From: Paraburkholderia domus
GTDB taxonomy: Bacteria; Pseudomonadota; Gammaproteobacteria; Burkholderiales; Burkholderiaceae
Direction: 5' to 3'
Assembly: GCF_905220705.1 (NCBI RefSeq)
Contig: NZ_CAJNAT010000005.1
Location: 124,001-188,000 of the forward strand
DNA length: 64,000 bases
Part shown: one piece after another, positions 34,403 through 42,870 of the stretch
How positions within the stretch are numbered: position 1 is the first letter of the stretch
Layout of the letters: each line of letters opens with the position of its first letter
Position numbers and translations under genes: made by a program
Notes under the pieces: model-generated
What the model was told of the DNA's origin: nothing
Database searches by the model: none
The model's input: only the letters and a program-made list of their open reading frames with translations

Positions 34403-35737
34403 CTACTCCGCTTCTTTCGCGAGTTCGGGGCGCAGCATCGGCCGCCCCAGCACCTTGCGAGCCTGATCCGTCTGGTTATGCTCAAAGGCGTCTTCGAAAT
34501 CGGGCAGTTCGTGAAGGGTGAGGCCGACCTCGGCAGTCACCGCCACCTGCTTCCAGTCCGTTACTGCGTCGAGAACTGCGGCCAGAATGACCAACGCTTC
34601 TGCCTCGGGCAGCGCGAAATACGCGCACGCGTCCACAAGCATTTGAACCGAATCGATAGGACCCGCATCCTCCGTAAGCCAGGTCTTGGACTCGCGCAGC
34701 TTGCCGGGCATCGGGTTCACATCGAACGCCGGCGCGATGCGCCACTGATCATTGCCGTCGTAAAGGAAGCCGAGGTTTTGCAGATGGTCGTCGGTATTGG
34801 TGATTAGAAGGTTAAAGACCAGTCGTCGCCACAGTTCCTTCGCATCCTTGTCCGGATGCGAGCATTTCTGCTGCATGACGTCCACGATTTCGGTGTAAGC
34901 ATGGTCGTCTCGACGCGAGGCTTGCAACATGGAGGCAGCGGACAGGTAGGGAATGCGCAGGTCGGCGCCTTCGCGGTCAAACCGTTCGATGAGGGCAACC
35001 GGCGTGCCATTGAGGTCGACGCAACGGGCATTGGCCGTGGTGATCCCGGCCTTGCGTGCGAGGTGCAGCGCGAGCACTTCGGCCCGCGTGACGTTGATGG
35101 TGTCCTTGACGCTAGGGAACTTGCCGATGGCCAGCTTGCCGTTTTCATCGAGCAAGGTGCATTTGGGACGCATGCCGCCAAGCGAGGTGCCCTTGCCCTG
35201 CAGGTAGCGCAGGTCTTCGGTGGTTTCCTTGCTGGTCTCGACCGCACGCGTTGCCCTGTACATCCGCTCAAGCTCAATCAGCGGCGGCGTCATGCGCCGA
35301 CCTTGGGCAACCGTGTATAGATAGACACCGTCCTCGCAAAGACGGAGCGCGCCAACGCGGCTGAAATCGTCCACTGCGCACAGATAGTCGAGTTCGTTTA
35401 ACGGCGGCAGGCGTGGATTGCTCCTGCGCTCTTTGGCGCGTGCCCGCTCGATGACGCGGCGACCCCACGCGTCAGGCGCGGTGTCCGCGAGCGCAAAATG
35501 AAACGTCGAGTCCCCTGCATTGGCGGCCCGACGCGGTTGATAGCCCGATACCAGCGGCAGGTCGGGCGAGATTTCAAATTTGTCCGGGTTCGCCAACCAG
35601 GTATCGTCATACACGAACTGCGACACTTCGCGACGCCCTTGGTTCGCGTAAGTTAGATGCCCGACAAGTTGCCCGGACGCCCCGAGGTGAACCTCCAGGT
35701 TCTGACGAATACCGGGCTTGGCGGATTTGGCTTTCAT
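34403..35737 (-). CDS. hipA: HipA-type serine/threonine kinase toxin
   Basis: 444 residues, ATG at 35737, 13 nt after the hipB stop. The HipA N-subdomain (about 10-115) includes TFHFALADTAPDAWGRRVI. The kinase domain carries the Gly-rich segment GKGTSLGGMRPKC, the catalytic loop NLLITNTDDH (D316, D317, H318) and the metal-binding AFDVNP. HipA phosphorylates glutamyl-tRNA synthetase in E. coli and can induce growth arrest. Target here unknown. The module lies between two 90-bp repeats of a lysR 3' end, suggesting it was acquired as a unit. Confidence 0.9.
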   Translation of the reverse strand: MKAKSAKPGIRQNLEVHLGASGQLVGHLTYANQGRREVSQFVYDDTWLANPDKFEISPDLPLVSGYQPRRAANAGDSTFHFALADTAPDAWGRRVIERARAKERRSNPRLPPLNELDYLCAVDDFSRVGALRLCEDGVYLYTVAQGRRMTPPLIELERMYRATRAVETSKETTEDLRYLQGKGTSLGGMRPKCTLLDENGKLAIGKFPSVKDTINVTRAEVLALHLARKAGITTANARCVDLNGTPVALIERFDREGADLRIPYLSAASMLQASRRDDHAYTEIVDVMQQKCSHPDKDAKELWRRLVFNLLITNTDDHLQNLGFLYDGNDQWRIAPAFDVNPMPGKLRESKTWLTEDAGPIDSVQMLVDACAYFALPEAEALVILAAVLDAVTDWKQVAVTAEVGLTLHELPDFEDAFEHNQTDQARKVLGRPMLRPELAKEAE

Positions 35738-35750
35738 TCGCTAGGTCTTC

Positions 35751-36119
35751 TCAGAACGATTTGGTGGCTTTCTTGCGTGGGCGCACTCGTTGAGGAAGCT
35801 TCTCGTCCATCAACGTGAGACCAATATCGTCCTGACCGCTGTCGAGGAGGTCGTTGAGGCGTTGCAACTCTCCGAACAGGTAGAGAGCCCGAGCCAGGAA
35901 GTGTAGCTGCACGCGCGGGTCGCCAGCTTCCATCCGCTTGACGGTATTGAGCCCCGCCCCAATCCGCTCGGCGAGCGCCTGCTGCGTCAACCCTCTCCGG
36001 CGACGCGCACGATTGAGATCCTCGCCGAGTTTCGACAGCGTTCGCTGCACCGGAGTGGGGAGCGGTTTTTCGGCGTTACGGCCCTCGTATGGGCTTTTAA
36101 CAGGTTTAGTGGACTCCAT
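35751..36119 (-). CDS. hipB: HipB-type antitoxin and autorepressor
   Basis: 122 residues with ATG at 36119. A Xre-type helix-turn-helix spans about 43-68 (GLTQQALAERIGAGLNTVKR). The C-terminal tail is basic and would contact HipA. Several GCCCTCATATGGGC operators surround the start, and one lies inside the first codons (36081-36098), so the N-terminus doubles as an operator. HipB binds these and represses the operon, and neutralises HipA in complex. Confidence 0.88.
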   Translation of the reverse strand: MESTKPVKSPYEGRNAEKPLPTPVQRTLSKLGEDLNRARRRRGLTQQALAERIGAGLNTVKRMEAGDPRVQLHFLARALYLFGELQRLNDLLDSGQDDIGLTLMDEKLPQRVRPRKKATKSF

Positions 36120-36221
36120 GAGGGCTATTATAGTGAGTGTAGTCAGGCGCGCTAGATAAATCCGTTAATGGCCCTCATATGGGCTTTTATGTCAGTTAAT
36201 AGCCCATATGAGGGCTTTTAT
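36081..36221. promoter_or_regulatory. hipBA operator array
   Basis: GCCCTCATATGGGCT (36171-36185) and its exact inverse AGCCCATATGAGGGC (36201-36215) form a 15-bp inverted repeat. A variant GCCCTCGTATGGGC (36081-36094) lies within hipB. A half copy, GAGGGCTATTATA, follows the start codon region at 36119-36131. Palindromic core GCCCATATGAGGGC fits a dimeric HTH protein. Confidence 0.75.
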
Positions 36222-36301
36222 ACAGAATAACCCAAGATTTGATCGGAGAGAACGGGCGCGAGCGCAACGAACCCGTCAGCAAAGAAGCGCCTGGCTCTGC
36301 T

Positions 36302-36391
36302 CGCCTCACTCCATCTTCAAAACCTCTTCCCGCATCCATCCCGCAAAAGCCTGCACATGCTCAAGCGCCGCGTGGCGTTGCGCCACGTCGA
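36302..36391 (-). repeat. Direct repeat, right copy: 3' end of the intact lysR gene
   Basis: The right copy is the last 28 codons of the functional LysR gene, including the stop at 36306-36308, and ends 4 bases past it. It is 2,055 bp from the left copy and in the same orientation. Confidence 0.88.
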
Positions 36392-37175
36392 GCCAATACC
36401 CGAACGGCCCGGTCACTTCGACGTCGGAAAACCGCGCAAGACTCCCATCCGCGAGCTCATCGACGATCATGTTCCGATCGACAACCGCCAGCCCCGCGCC
36501 TTTGCGCGCGGCGTGGATCGCCTGTTCGAGCGTGGAGAATTCGATGCCGTTCTCCGCATAACGCGCGGGCAACCCCGCCTTCGCCAGCCAACTCGGCCAG
36601 AGATCCAGTCTGGCTTCGTTATGCAGCACATGCAGTGCGGGCATATGCTCCAGCAGCATGTCGAGCGGTTCGCCGAGCAGACGCGGTGTACCGACCAGCA
36701 CGTGGCGTTCGACCATCAGCAATTCGGAATGGGCATCGGCCAGCGCGTGACGGCCGAAGCGGATGTTGCAATGACAGTCTTCCGTGGGTGAGGTGCGAAC
36801 GGACAGTTCGACGTCGGGTAACTCATCGGCCAGCGAGCCGAGCCGCGGCGAAAACCATTGCGTGGCGAAGGTGGGGGGTACAGCGAGCACGAGGCGGCGC
36901 CGGCCCTTGGCTGCGGTGATCTGACGGAAGCCACGCTCGATCGTGTCGAATGCTTCAGAGAGGCAGGGCAAGAATTGCAGGCCTGCCTGCGTCAAGCGGA
37001 TGCCCTTGTGATCGCGCTCGAACAATTTCTCGCCGATCGATTCCTCGAGCAACTTGATCTGCCGGCTGACCGCGCCTTGCGTCACGCAGAGCGCGGTGGC
37101 GGCACGATTGAAGCTCATGTGGCGGGCGGTCTCTTCGAAGAAGCGCAACGCGATCAGCGATGGCAAGCGCCGCAT
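36306..37175 (-). CDS. LysR-family transcriptional regulator (GcvA-like)
   Basis: 289 residues. Winged helix-turn-helix at 15-70 (LRFFEETARHMSFNRAATAL, VTQGAVSRQIKLLEE) and a substrate-binding domain from about 95. It resembles GcvA-type regulators, which control amino-acid or efflux genes. It is divergent from the acyl-CoA synthetase/GNAT gene at 37533, its most likely target besides itself. Its 3' end is duplicated at 34247. Confidence 0.87.
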   Translation of the reverse strand: MRRLPSLIALRFFEETARHMSFNRAATALCVTQGAVSRQIKLLEESIGEKLFERDHKGIRLTQAGLQFLPCLSEAFDTIERGFRQITAAKGRRRLVLAVPPTFATQWFSPRLGSLADELPDVELSVRTSPTEDCHCNIRFGRHALADAHSELLMVERHVLVGTPRLLGEPLDMLLEHMPALHVLHNEARLDLWPSWLAKAGLPARYAENGIEFSTLEQAIHAARKGAGLAVVDRNMIVDELADGSLARFSDVEVTGPFGYWLDVAQRHAALEHVQAFAGWMREEVLKME

Positions 37176-37532
37176 AAATCACCTTCTGTCTCTTTGTTCA
37201 TCCGTGCACGCTGGCTGATATCAGGTCAGCGCCGCCGCGGAATATATGTTCGTGCCGCGCGTTGTCTCCGACGCGCTCTGCTGGCCGTCAATCAGCCAGC
37301 AAATTTCAAAAGGCAAACGTGTTGTTCGGCATCCAGAGGATTGTCGCATTTCGGCGCGATATTTTGCCTGAGTACGCTAAAAAAATCCCGATACACGTTG
37401 GCTCTGATCAAGCGGAAATTCGCGCACGTCACGCTGCGGATTCAGAATCGCCGCGCAAGTCCCCGTCTTCGCCTATTCTGACGAAGACGCGCGCCTCGCT
37501 GCCGGCGCGCCTTCTCACTCTGCGGAGCTCCT
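37176..37532. promoter_or_regulatory. Divergent promoter region of lysR and the Pat-like gene
   Basis: 357 bp without a supported gene. It must hold both promoters and a LysR site. T-N11-A-type motifs are too common to pick one with confidence. Confidence 0.35.
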
Positions 37533-40034
37533 GTGACCGTTCGCAATCTCGATGCCTTGTTCCGACCCAAATCCGTCGCCGTGATCGGCGCCTCCGAGCG
37601 ACCGGGCAGCACCGGTGCGATGGTGTGGGCGCGCGTGCTGGAGGGCGGTTTCAACGGCCCCGTCTGGCCGGTCAATCCGAAATACGAAACGCTAGGCGGC
37701 CACAAGGTGATCGGCGATGCCGGCGATCTACCGCAAGCGCCCACGGTCGCGGTGATCTGTACGCCGCCCGACAGTTGGCCGGGCATCATCCATAAACTCG
37801 GCGGCTTGGGCACGCGCGCGGCGATCATCGTGGGTGAAGTGCGGAGCGATGAGGACCGCCTGCACCTGCGGCATGCGCTGTCGGCGGCGCGGCCGAATCT
37901 GTTGCGCATTGTCGGGCCGGGCAGTCTCGGCGTGGTGTCGCCGGCGCTGCGAGCGCATTTCGGTGCGCCGTCCTGCACGGTGAAGGCGGGGGGCGTCGCA
38001 TGGGTCTCGCAGTCGAATGCGTTGACGAATGCCGTGCTCGGCTGGGCGCATGCGCGCGGGCTCGGTTTTTCACACGCGGTGGCACTGGGCGGCGAGGCCG
38101 ACGTCGATGCTGGCGACGTGCTCGATTACCTGGCAAGCGATCCGGGCACGCGCGCCATCCTGCTCGAACTGGATACGGTGCGCGCGGCGCGCAAGTTCAT
38201 GTCGGCGGCACGCGCGGCGGCGCGCAACAAGCCGGTCCTGGCGCTGCGCTCGGGCCGCGCGGATCCCGACGACGGGCTCTACACCGCCGCGTTTCGCCGG
38301 GCGGGCATGGTGCGGGTGGACGCGCTCGACGATCTGCTCGACGAAATCGAGACCCTCGGCGTGGGCCGAGTGGCAGCCGGTGCCACGGCGACGCTGATCA
38401 CGAGCGATCGCGGCCTCGCCACGCTCGCCTGCGACGCTTTCGCCGCGGCCGGCGACACGCTTGCACCGTGGCCCGCCGAAGCGGACGCGGCGCTCACCGA
38501 AGCGCTGCCGTACGCGGTTGCCGGCAATCCTCTGCAACTCGGCGACGACGCCCGTCCGGAGCATTTTGGCACCGCGCTCAAGCTACTCGCCGAGCATCGC
38601 AGTACGGGTACGGCGTTCGTGGTTCACGCGTCGACGCATGGTGCGCCGGTCGGCGAGGTTGCGCAGGCGTTGATCGAGAATCAGCGCTTCGCGTATCGCG
38701 GTTTGCTTGCCTGTTTCTTCGGCGGCGTGGATGCGGCGACGCGCGACGCGCTGCATGCGCAAGGCATTCCGGTTCATACGACGCCGCAGCGGCTCGCTCG
38801 CGCGTTCGCCCGGTTGGTGGACTACCGGATGGGTCGCGAACTGCTGATGCAGACGCCGGAAGATTTGCCGGCGCAGATTCCCGAGGAGATCGACGCTGCC
38901 CAGGCGCAAGCGCGGGCTGCGATTGCGGCCGGTGAGCACGAATTGACCGGCGCAGCGGCTGCACAGTTTCTTGAGCGCTTTGGACTGAGCGTCGAAACGC
39001 ATGCGGGCGGCCCGCAGGCGGGATCGCCGCAAGCACCAATGGGGGGATTGTCGGAGAAAGCGGATGAGGAGTCAGCCCAGGGGCCGGCCCAAGAACCCGC
39101 CGCCCAGCGCATAGACCCGCTGATAGGCGACTGCGCGGACCAGAGCGCTACGTCGTCGCGAAGATCCGTTGTCGACATCGCCGTCGAGCTTCACGATGAC
39201 GACAACTTCGGCCCGGTCTTCCGCTTTACCGCACCGTCTGTGGATGGTGTTTCCGACCCGCTGCGCGTCTACGGCCTGCCGCCACTCAATCCCATGCTGG
39301 CGCGCGACATCGTCACGCGCTCGCGTTACGCGCGGCTAATCGCGCCGGAGCCGGCGTTGGCCGCCATGACTGCGTTGTCACAGGCGGTCTGCGACGTCAA
39401 GGAGATCGTCGGGCTCTCGTTGACGCTGCGGGCGTTTAGCGACCGTGTCGTCGTGATCGCGCCGACCCTGAAGATCGCACCGACCCGCAGCCGTCTCGCC
39501 ATCGTGCCCTATCCGCGCCGCTTCGAAGAGACGCTCGACTGGCAGGGTTTGCGCGTCACGGTCCGCCCGATCCGTCCGGAAGACGAAGCAGCGCATCACG
39601 ATTTCGTCGAAGCGATGACACCGGAAGATTTACGGCTGCGCTTCTTCGGCGCGGTCGGCAGTTTCGACCATTCGCAGCTCGCGCGCATGACGCAAATCGA
39701 CTACGACCGCGAAATGGCGCTGATCGCGACGGTGACGAGCGAAGACGGTTTCACACGGACGCTCGGCGTGGTGCGCGCAGTGGCCGATCCGGACAACGAG
39801 ACTGCAGAGTTTGCCGTTGCGGTGCGCTCCGATCAGAAAGGCAGGCGCCTTGGGCAATTGCTGATGGATCGGATCATCAAGTACGCGCGGGCGCGCGGTA
39901 CCCATTGGCTGGTCGGCGAGGCGTTGCGGGAAAATACGCCCATGATCGCGCTGGCCAGATCTTGCGGCTTCACGATCACGCCGACGGAAGATCCGGGCGT
40001 GATCGGTTTCAGGATGGCGCTGGATGAAACTTAA
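37533..40034 (+). CDS. Pat-like protein acetyltransferase: degenerate NDP-forming acyl-CoA synthetase fused to GNAT
   Basis: 833 residues from GTG 37533. Order: CoA-binding domain (about 8-130; SVAVIGASERPGSTGAM), ligase-CoA domains (about 145-430), a reduced ATP-grasp part, and a C-terminal GNAT (about 665-833) with motif A RSDQKGRRLGQLL. Two losses stand out: the phospho-His segment (SHTG) after SGRA is missing, and the first ATP-grasp lobe is replaced by a Gly/Pro/Ala/Ser linker (about 490-545). The synthetase half is therefore probably a sensor rather than an enzyme, as in Pat proteins that acetylate acetyl-CoA synthetase. Divergent from lysR. Confidence 0.85.
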   Translation: MTVRNLDALFRPKSVAVIGASERPGSTGAMVWARVLEGGFNGPVWPVNPKYETLGGHKVIGDAGDLPQAPTVAVICTPPDSWPGIIHKLGGLGTRAAIIVGEVRSDEDRLHLRHALSAARPNLLRIVGPGSLGVVSPALRAHFGAPSCTVKAGGVAWVSQSNALTNAVLGWAHARGLGFSHAVALGGEADVDAGDVLDYLASDPGTRAILLELDTVRAARKFMSAARAAARNKPVLALRSGRADPDDGLYTAAFRRAGMVRVDALDDLLDEIETLGVGRVAAGATATLITSDRGLATLACDAFAAAGDTLAPWPAEADAALTEALPYAVAGNPLQLGDDARPEHFGTALKLLAEHRSTGTAFVVHASTHGAPVGEVAQALIENQRFAYRGLLACFFGGVDAATRDALHAQGIPVHTTPQRLARAFARLVDYRMGRELLMQTPEDLPAQIPEEIDAAQAQARAAIAAGEHELTGAAAAQFLERFGLSVETHAGGPQAGSPQAPMGGLSEKADEESAQGPAQEPAAQRIDPLIGDCADQSATSSRRSVVDIAVELHDDDNFGPVFRFTAPSVDGVSDPLRVYGLPPLNPMLARDIVTRSRYARLIAPEPALAAMTALSQAVCDVKEIVGLSLTLRAFSDRVVVIAPTLKIAPTRSRLAIVPYPRRFEETLDWQGLRVTVRPIRPEDEAAHHDFVEAMTPEDLRLRFFGAVGSFDHSQLARMTQIDYDREMALIATVTSEDGFTRTLGVVRAVADPDNETAEFAVAVRSDQKGRRLGQLLMDRIIKYARARGTHWLVGEALRENTPMIALARSCGFTITPTEDPGVIGFRMALDET

Positions 40035-40036
40035 GC

Positions 40037-40582
40037 TCAGGCCGGCAGCTTCGTCGCCGCTTCGTCCACCTGCGTGCGGGTCACGGACAACTCTTCCAGC
40101 AAGGCTTCAGCGTAGACCGCGCCAGTCTCGCGTTCCAGACGCGCGATGGTCGCCGCGCAACGGTTCGTATCCTTCAGCGTCGCGATGAACGACTTCACCG
40201 ATTCACCCGCCTTGAAGGCGTCGAACAGCGGCACGCGGATGTCGTCCGGCAGCGGACGCGCCGTCCATTGATACGGCTTGCCGTTGTAGGTGAACGACGG
40301 CGGCAGCACACGCTCTTTCTTCGCGGCCGGAATCAGGCCGAAGGTGCGCGCGGCGTCGCCGATCTGGTCGGCCGAAAACAGCTCGTCCGGGCTGATGTCG
40401 AATTGCTGAATGAAGGTCTCGATGCTTTGCATCGCCGCAGCGCGGTCGTCGCGGCGTTTTTGCGCATGAGCGACGATGTCGCGCAGTTCGTCGGCTTCTT
40501 CAGGTGTGATCGTGAAGCTCGACTGCTTCTGCTGGAGTTCGGAAAAACGCAGGAATTCGGAATCGGTCAGAAGTTTCGCCAT
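40037..40582 (-). CDS. Unknown soluble protein (181 aa)
   Basis: ATG at 40582. Helical, with a charged N-terminal coiled region (EFLRFSELQQKQSSF, TPEEADELRDIVAHAQKRRDD), a middle DISPDELF helix, a short aromatic strand (FTYNGKPYQWTARPLP) and a long C-terminal helix. No signal or membrane segment. The aromatic strand recalls H-NS-like ends only weakly and the GRGR motif is missing. Convergent with the Pat-like gene, 2 bp away. Function unknown. Confidence 0.65.
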   Translation of the reverse strand: MAKLLTDSEFLRFSELQQKQSSFTITPEEADELRDIVAHAQKRRDDRAAAMQSIETFIQQFDISPDELFSADQIGDAARTFGLIPAAKKERVLPPSFTYNGKPYQWTARPLPDDIRVPLFDAFKAGESVKSFIATLKDTNRCAATIARLERETGAVYAEALLEELSVTRTQVDEAATKLPA

Positions 40583-40717
40583 TGCTTGATCGTTGAGCGC
40601 GCATGAGGAGACCCATGCGGCGTGATTTTTGAGAGGGTCGCCATTCTAAACCATGTGCGGAAACGGACGATTTGTGCAGCGGCCTGCCGCACAAATTCGC
40701 TCTCCGGCAACGGCGCG

Positions 40718-41506
40718 CTAGACCGCCTCTTCCCGAAACATCGATAGCGCCTGCACCGTCTCGCGCAGCAGCGCCGTCGCCGCCTCCAACGTCGGCGCGA
40801 CGTATTCGTCGATGCGCCGCAAGTACGGGCAGGTCAGCGCCGCGATTGCCTGACCGGACGGCCCCTGGACCGGGAAGGTCACGTCGGTCACACCGAACGT
40901 CTGCTGACTGTCCTTCTGCGAAAACCCCGCCGCGCGAATCCGCTCGCAGGCCTGTTCCAGGGCATTACGATCGATCGTGACTTCACCCTTCACCTTGGTG
41001 TGTTCGGCCAGCATCTGTTCGCGCTGCTCGAAGCTTTGGAACGCAAGCATCACGCGGCCCGAACCCGTATCGATCAAGCCCACCCGCGACCCAAGCCGTA
41101 CCGACATCCCCCACGTGCCCGGTCCATCCACTTGAGCGATCACCAGCAGATTGCCGCGGTCGTATACCGCCAGATGACACGATTGCTCGGCAGCATCGGC
41201 AAAGCGCTGCATCAACGGCAGCGCTTCGGAGATCAGCCGGTTCATCGGCGGATGACGATGCGCTAGCGCATACAGCTTCAGACTCAACGAATAACGGTCG
41301 CCCGCCGCGGAGCGCACCACGTATTGCCGCGCGACCAGCCGCTCAAGCATCCGGTACATCTCGCTCGCGTTGCGTCCCAGCAGCTTGGTGATTTCGGCGC
41401 GCGTCAGTCCTTCCTTCTGCTCGGCGAGCAGTTCGAGGATGTCGAGGCCCTTATCCAACGCTGGCGCGCGGTAACGGTCGGCGTCGTCTTTGTCTTCTGC
41501 GTCCAT
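40718..41506 (-). CDS. IclR-family transcriptional regulator
   Basis: 262 residues from ATG 41506; ATG 41536 and a longer frame to 41647 are alternatives without better binding sites. N-terminal winged helix (ALDKGLDILELLAEQKEGLTRAEITKLL, NASEMYRMLERLV) and IclR effector domain (about 85-255). It is divergent from the sugar ABC/catabolic operon at 41821 and is probably its local regulator, responding to a pathway sugar or sugar acid. Confidence 0.87.
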   Translation of the reverse strand: MDAEDKDDADRYRAPALDKGLDILELLAEQKEGLTRAEITKLLGRNASEMYRMLERLVARQYVVRSAAGDRYSLSLKLYALAHRHPPMNRLISEALPLMQRFADAAEQSCHLAVYDRGNLLVIAQVDGPGTWGMSVRLGSRVGLIDTGSGRVMLAFQSFEQREQMLAEHTKVKGEVTIDRNALEQACERIRAAGFSQKDSQQTFGVTDVTFPVQGPSGQAIAALTCPYLRRIDEYVAPTLEAATALLRETVQALSMFREEAV

Positions 41507-41820
41507 AGCGAGCGAGGTCCCGTGTGTTGTTCTCATTATCTGGTGCATGAGTGTAAGTGCGTGGTGAATCTCGTGCGAGGTGGCGCTGGTCCAGGGAAAA
41601 CACGGATGATTGGTGCAGCGCACATTCCTTGACTTCGGAAAGTGCATATATGAATAATACGTTCATTGGTGAATTGACGCACACCAATACTTCATAAGAA
41701 AGCGCAGGACGAAGTGCTGGCTATCCGTGGCCGGTTCACATAGTTCCCACAACGCACTACTTTGTATGGGGCCGGTGTAAGCGTTAAAGCGCTAACTCCG
41801 GACCGACACAGGAGACAACC
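41507..41820. promoter_or_regulatory. Divergent regulatory region of the sugar operon
   Basis: Two candidate dyads: ATGAA-N7-TTCAT at 41650-41666 with a partly overlapping TTCA/TGAA pair to 41673 (IclR-like spacing), and GTTA-AAGCGC-TAAC at 41783-41796, about 25 bp before the first ATG, with the AGCGCT core typical of LacI-type operators. Neither is proven. Confidence 0.35.
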
Positions 41821-42870
41821 ATGTCGTTCACGAAAGGGCCATACACGGCTCGCCGTTGGTTTCGCAGTTCATTCACTGCCGTAGCCGCGGCAGCGTGCGT
41901 CGCCGGCATTGCCGCAAGCAGCACCGCGCAAGCCGCTGACGCCGGCAAGGTCGGGCTCGGTCTGCCACTTCTCACGTCGCCGTTCTGGCAGTCGTACAAC
42001 AACTATCTGCCCAAGTACGCGAAGGACATGGGCATCGATATCCTCGCCCCGGTCAATTCGAACGGCGATCCGGCCCAGCAGATCACCGACATGAACAACC
42101 TGCTGAACCTCGGTGCGAAGGGCATCGTGGTCGGCCCGTTGGATTCGGCCGCGATCAGTCGTGCACTCGATGCAGCGGCGGCGAAGAATGTGCCGGTGGT
42201 TGCTGTAGACGTTGCGCCGACGCAAGGCAAGGTGGCGATGGTGGTGCGCGCCGACAATCGCGCGTATGGCGAGAAGGCGTGCAAATACATCGGCGAGCAT
42301 GTGAAGTCGGGCAAGGTCGTGCAGATCATGGGCGACCTGGCGTCGGTGAATGGGCGCGACCGATCCGAAGCGTTCCGCTCGTGTTTGAAGGGCTTTCCGG
42401 CTTTGTCGCTGCTGGAAATTCCGGCAGCCTGGAAGGGGGACGTCGCAGCCACCGCGCTCGACAGTCTGCTCACTGCGAATCCTGACGTGAAGGCGATCTA
42501 CATGCAGGCAGGCGGCGTCTATCTGTCGCCGACGCTGCAAACCCTGCGCCGCAAACAGATGCTGTTCCCGATCGGCGATGCGAAACACGTTGTGATTGTC
42601 AGTAACGATGGCATTCCTCAGGAGTTCGACGCAATTCGTCGTGGCGATATCGACGCTACCATTTCACAGCCCGCCGATTCCTACGCGAAATACGGTCTCT
42701 TCTACATCAAGGCAGCGTTGGCCGGGCAGACCTTCAAGCCGGGCCCGACGGATCACGGCAGCAACATTATCCAGCTGGCGCCGGGCGTTCTCGAAGATCA
42801 ATTGCCGGCGCCGCTCGTCACGAAGTCGAATGTCGACGACAAAGCGTTGTGGGGCAATACCGTTAAATGA
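41821..42870 (+). CDS. Sugar ABC transporter periplasmic binding protein (RbsB type)
   Basis: 349 residues with a long signal peptide (cleavage near AQAADA). Periplasmic-binding fold of the ribose/galactose type: VGLGLPLLTSPFWQSYNNYL, NLGAKGIVVGPLDS, DNRAYGEKACKYIGEHV. It delivers sugar to the permease at 44377 with energy from the ATPase at 42867. AGGAGA lies before the ATG. Its TGA overlaps the ATG of the ATPase. Genomic context points to L-fucose or a related aldose. Confidence 0.9.
   Translation: MSFTKGPYTARRWFRSSFTAVAAAACVAGIAASSTAQAADAGKVGLGLPLLTSPFWQSYNNYLPKYAKDMGIDILAPVNSNGDPAQQITDMNNLLNLGAKGIVVGPLDSAAISRALDAAAAKNVPVVAVDVAPTQGKVAMVVRADNRAYGEKACKYIGEHVKSGKVVQIMGDLASVNGRDRSEAFRSCLKGFPALSLLEIPAAWKGDVAATALDSLLTANPDVKAIYMQAGGVYLSPTLQTLRRKQMLFPIGDAKHVVIVSNDGIPQEFDAIRRGDIDATISQPADSYAKYGLFYIKAALAGQTFKPGPTDHGSNIIQLAPGVLEDQLPAPLVTKSNVDDKALWGNTVK

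Noticed and set aside
34247..36391. hipBA unit as an insertion sequence or transposon
   Set aside because: No transposase, no terminal inverted repeats and the repeats are 90-bp gene ends rather than short target-site duplications.
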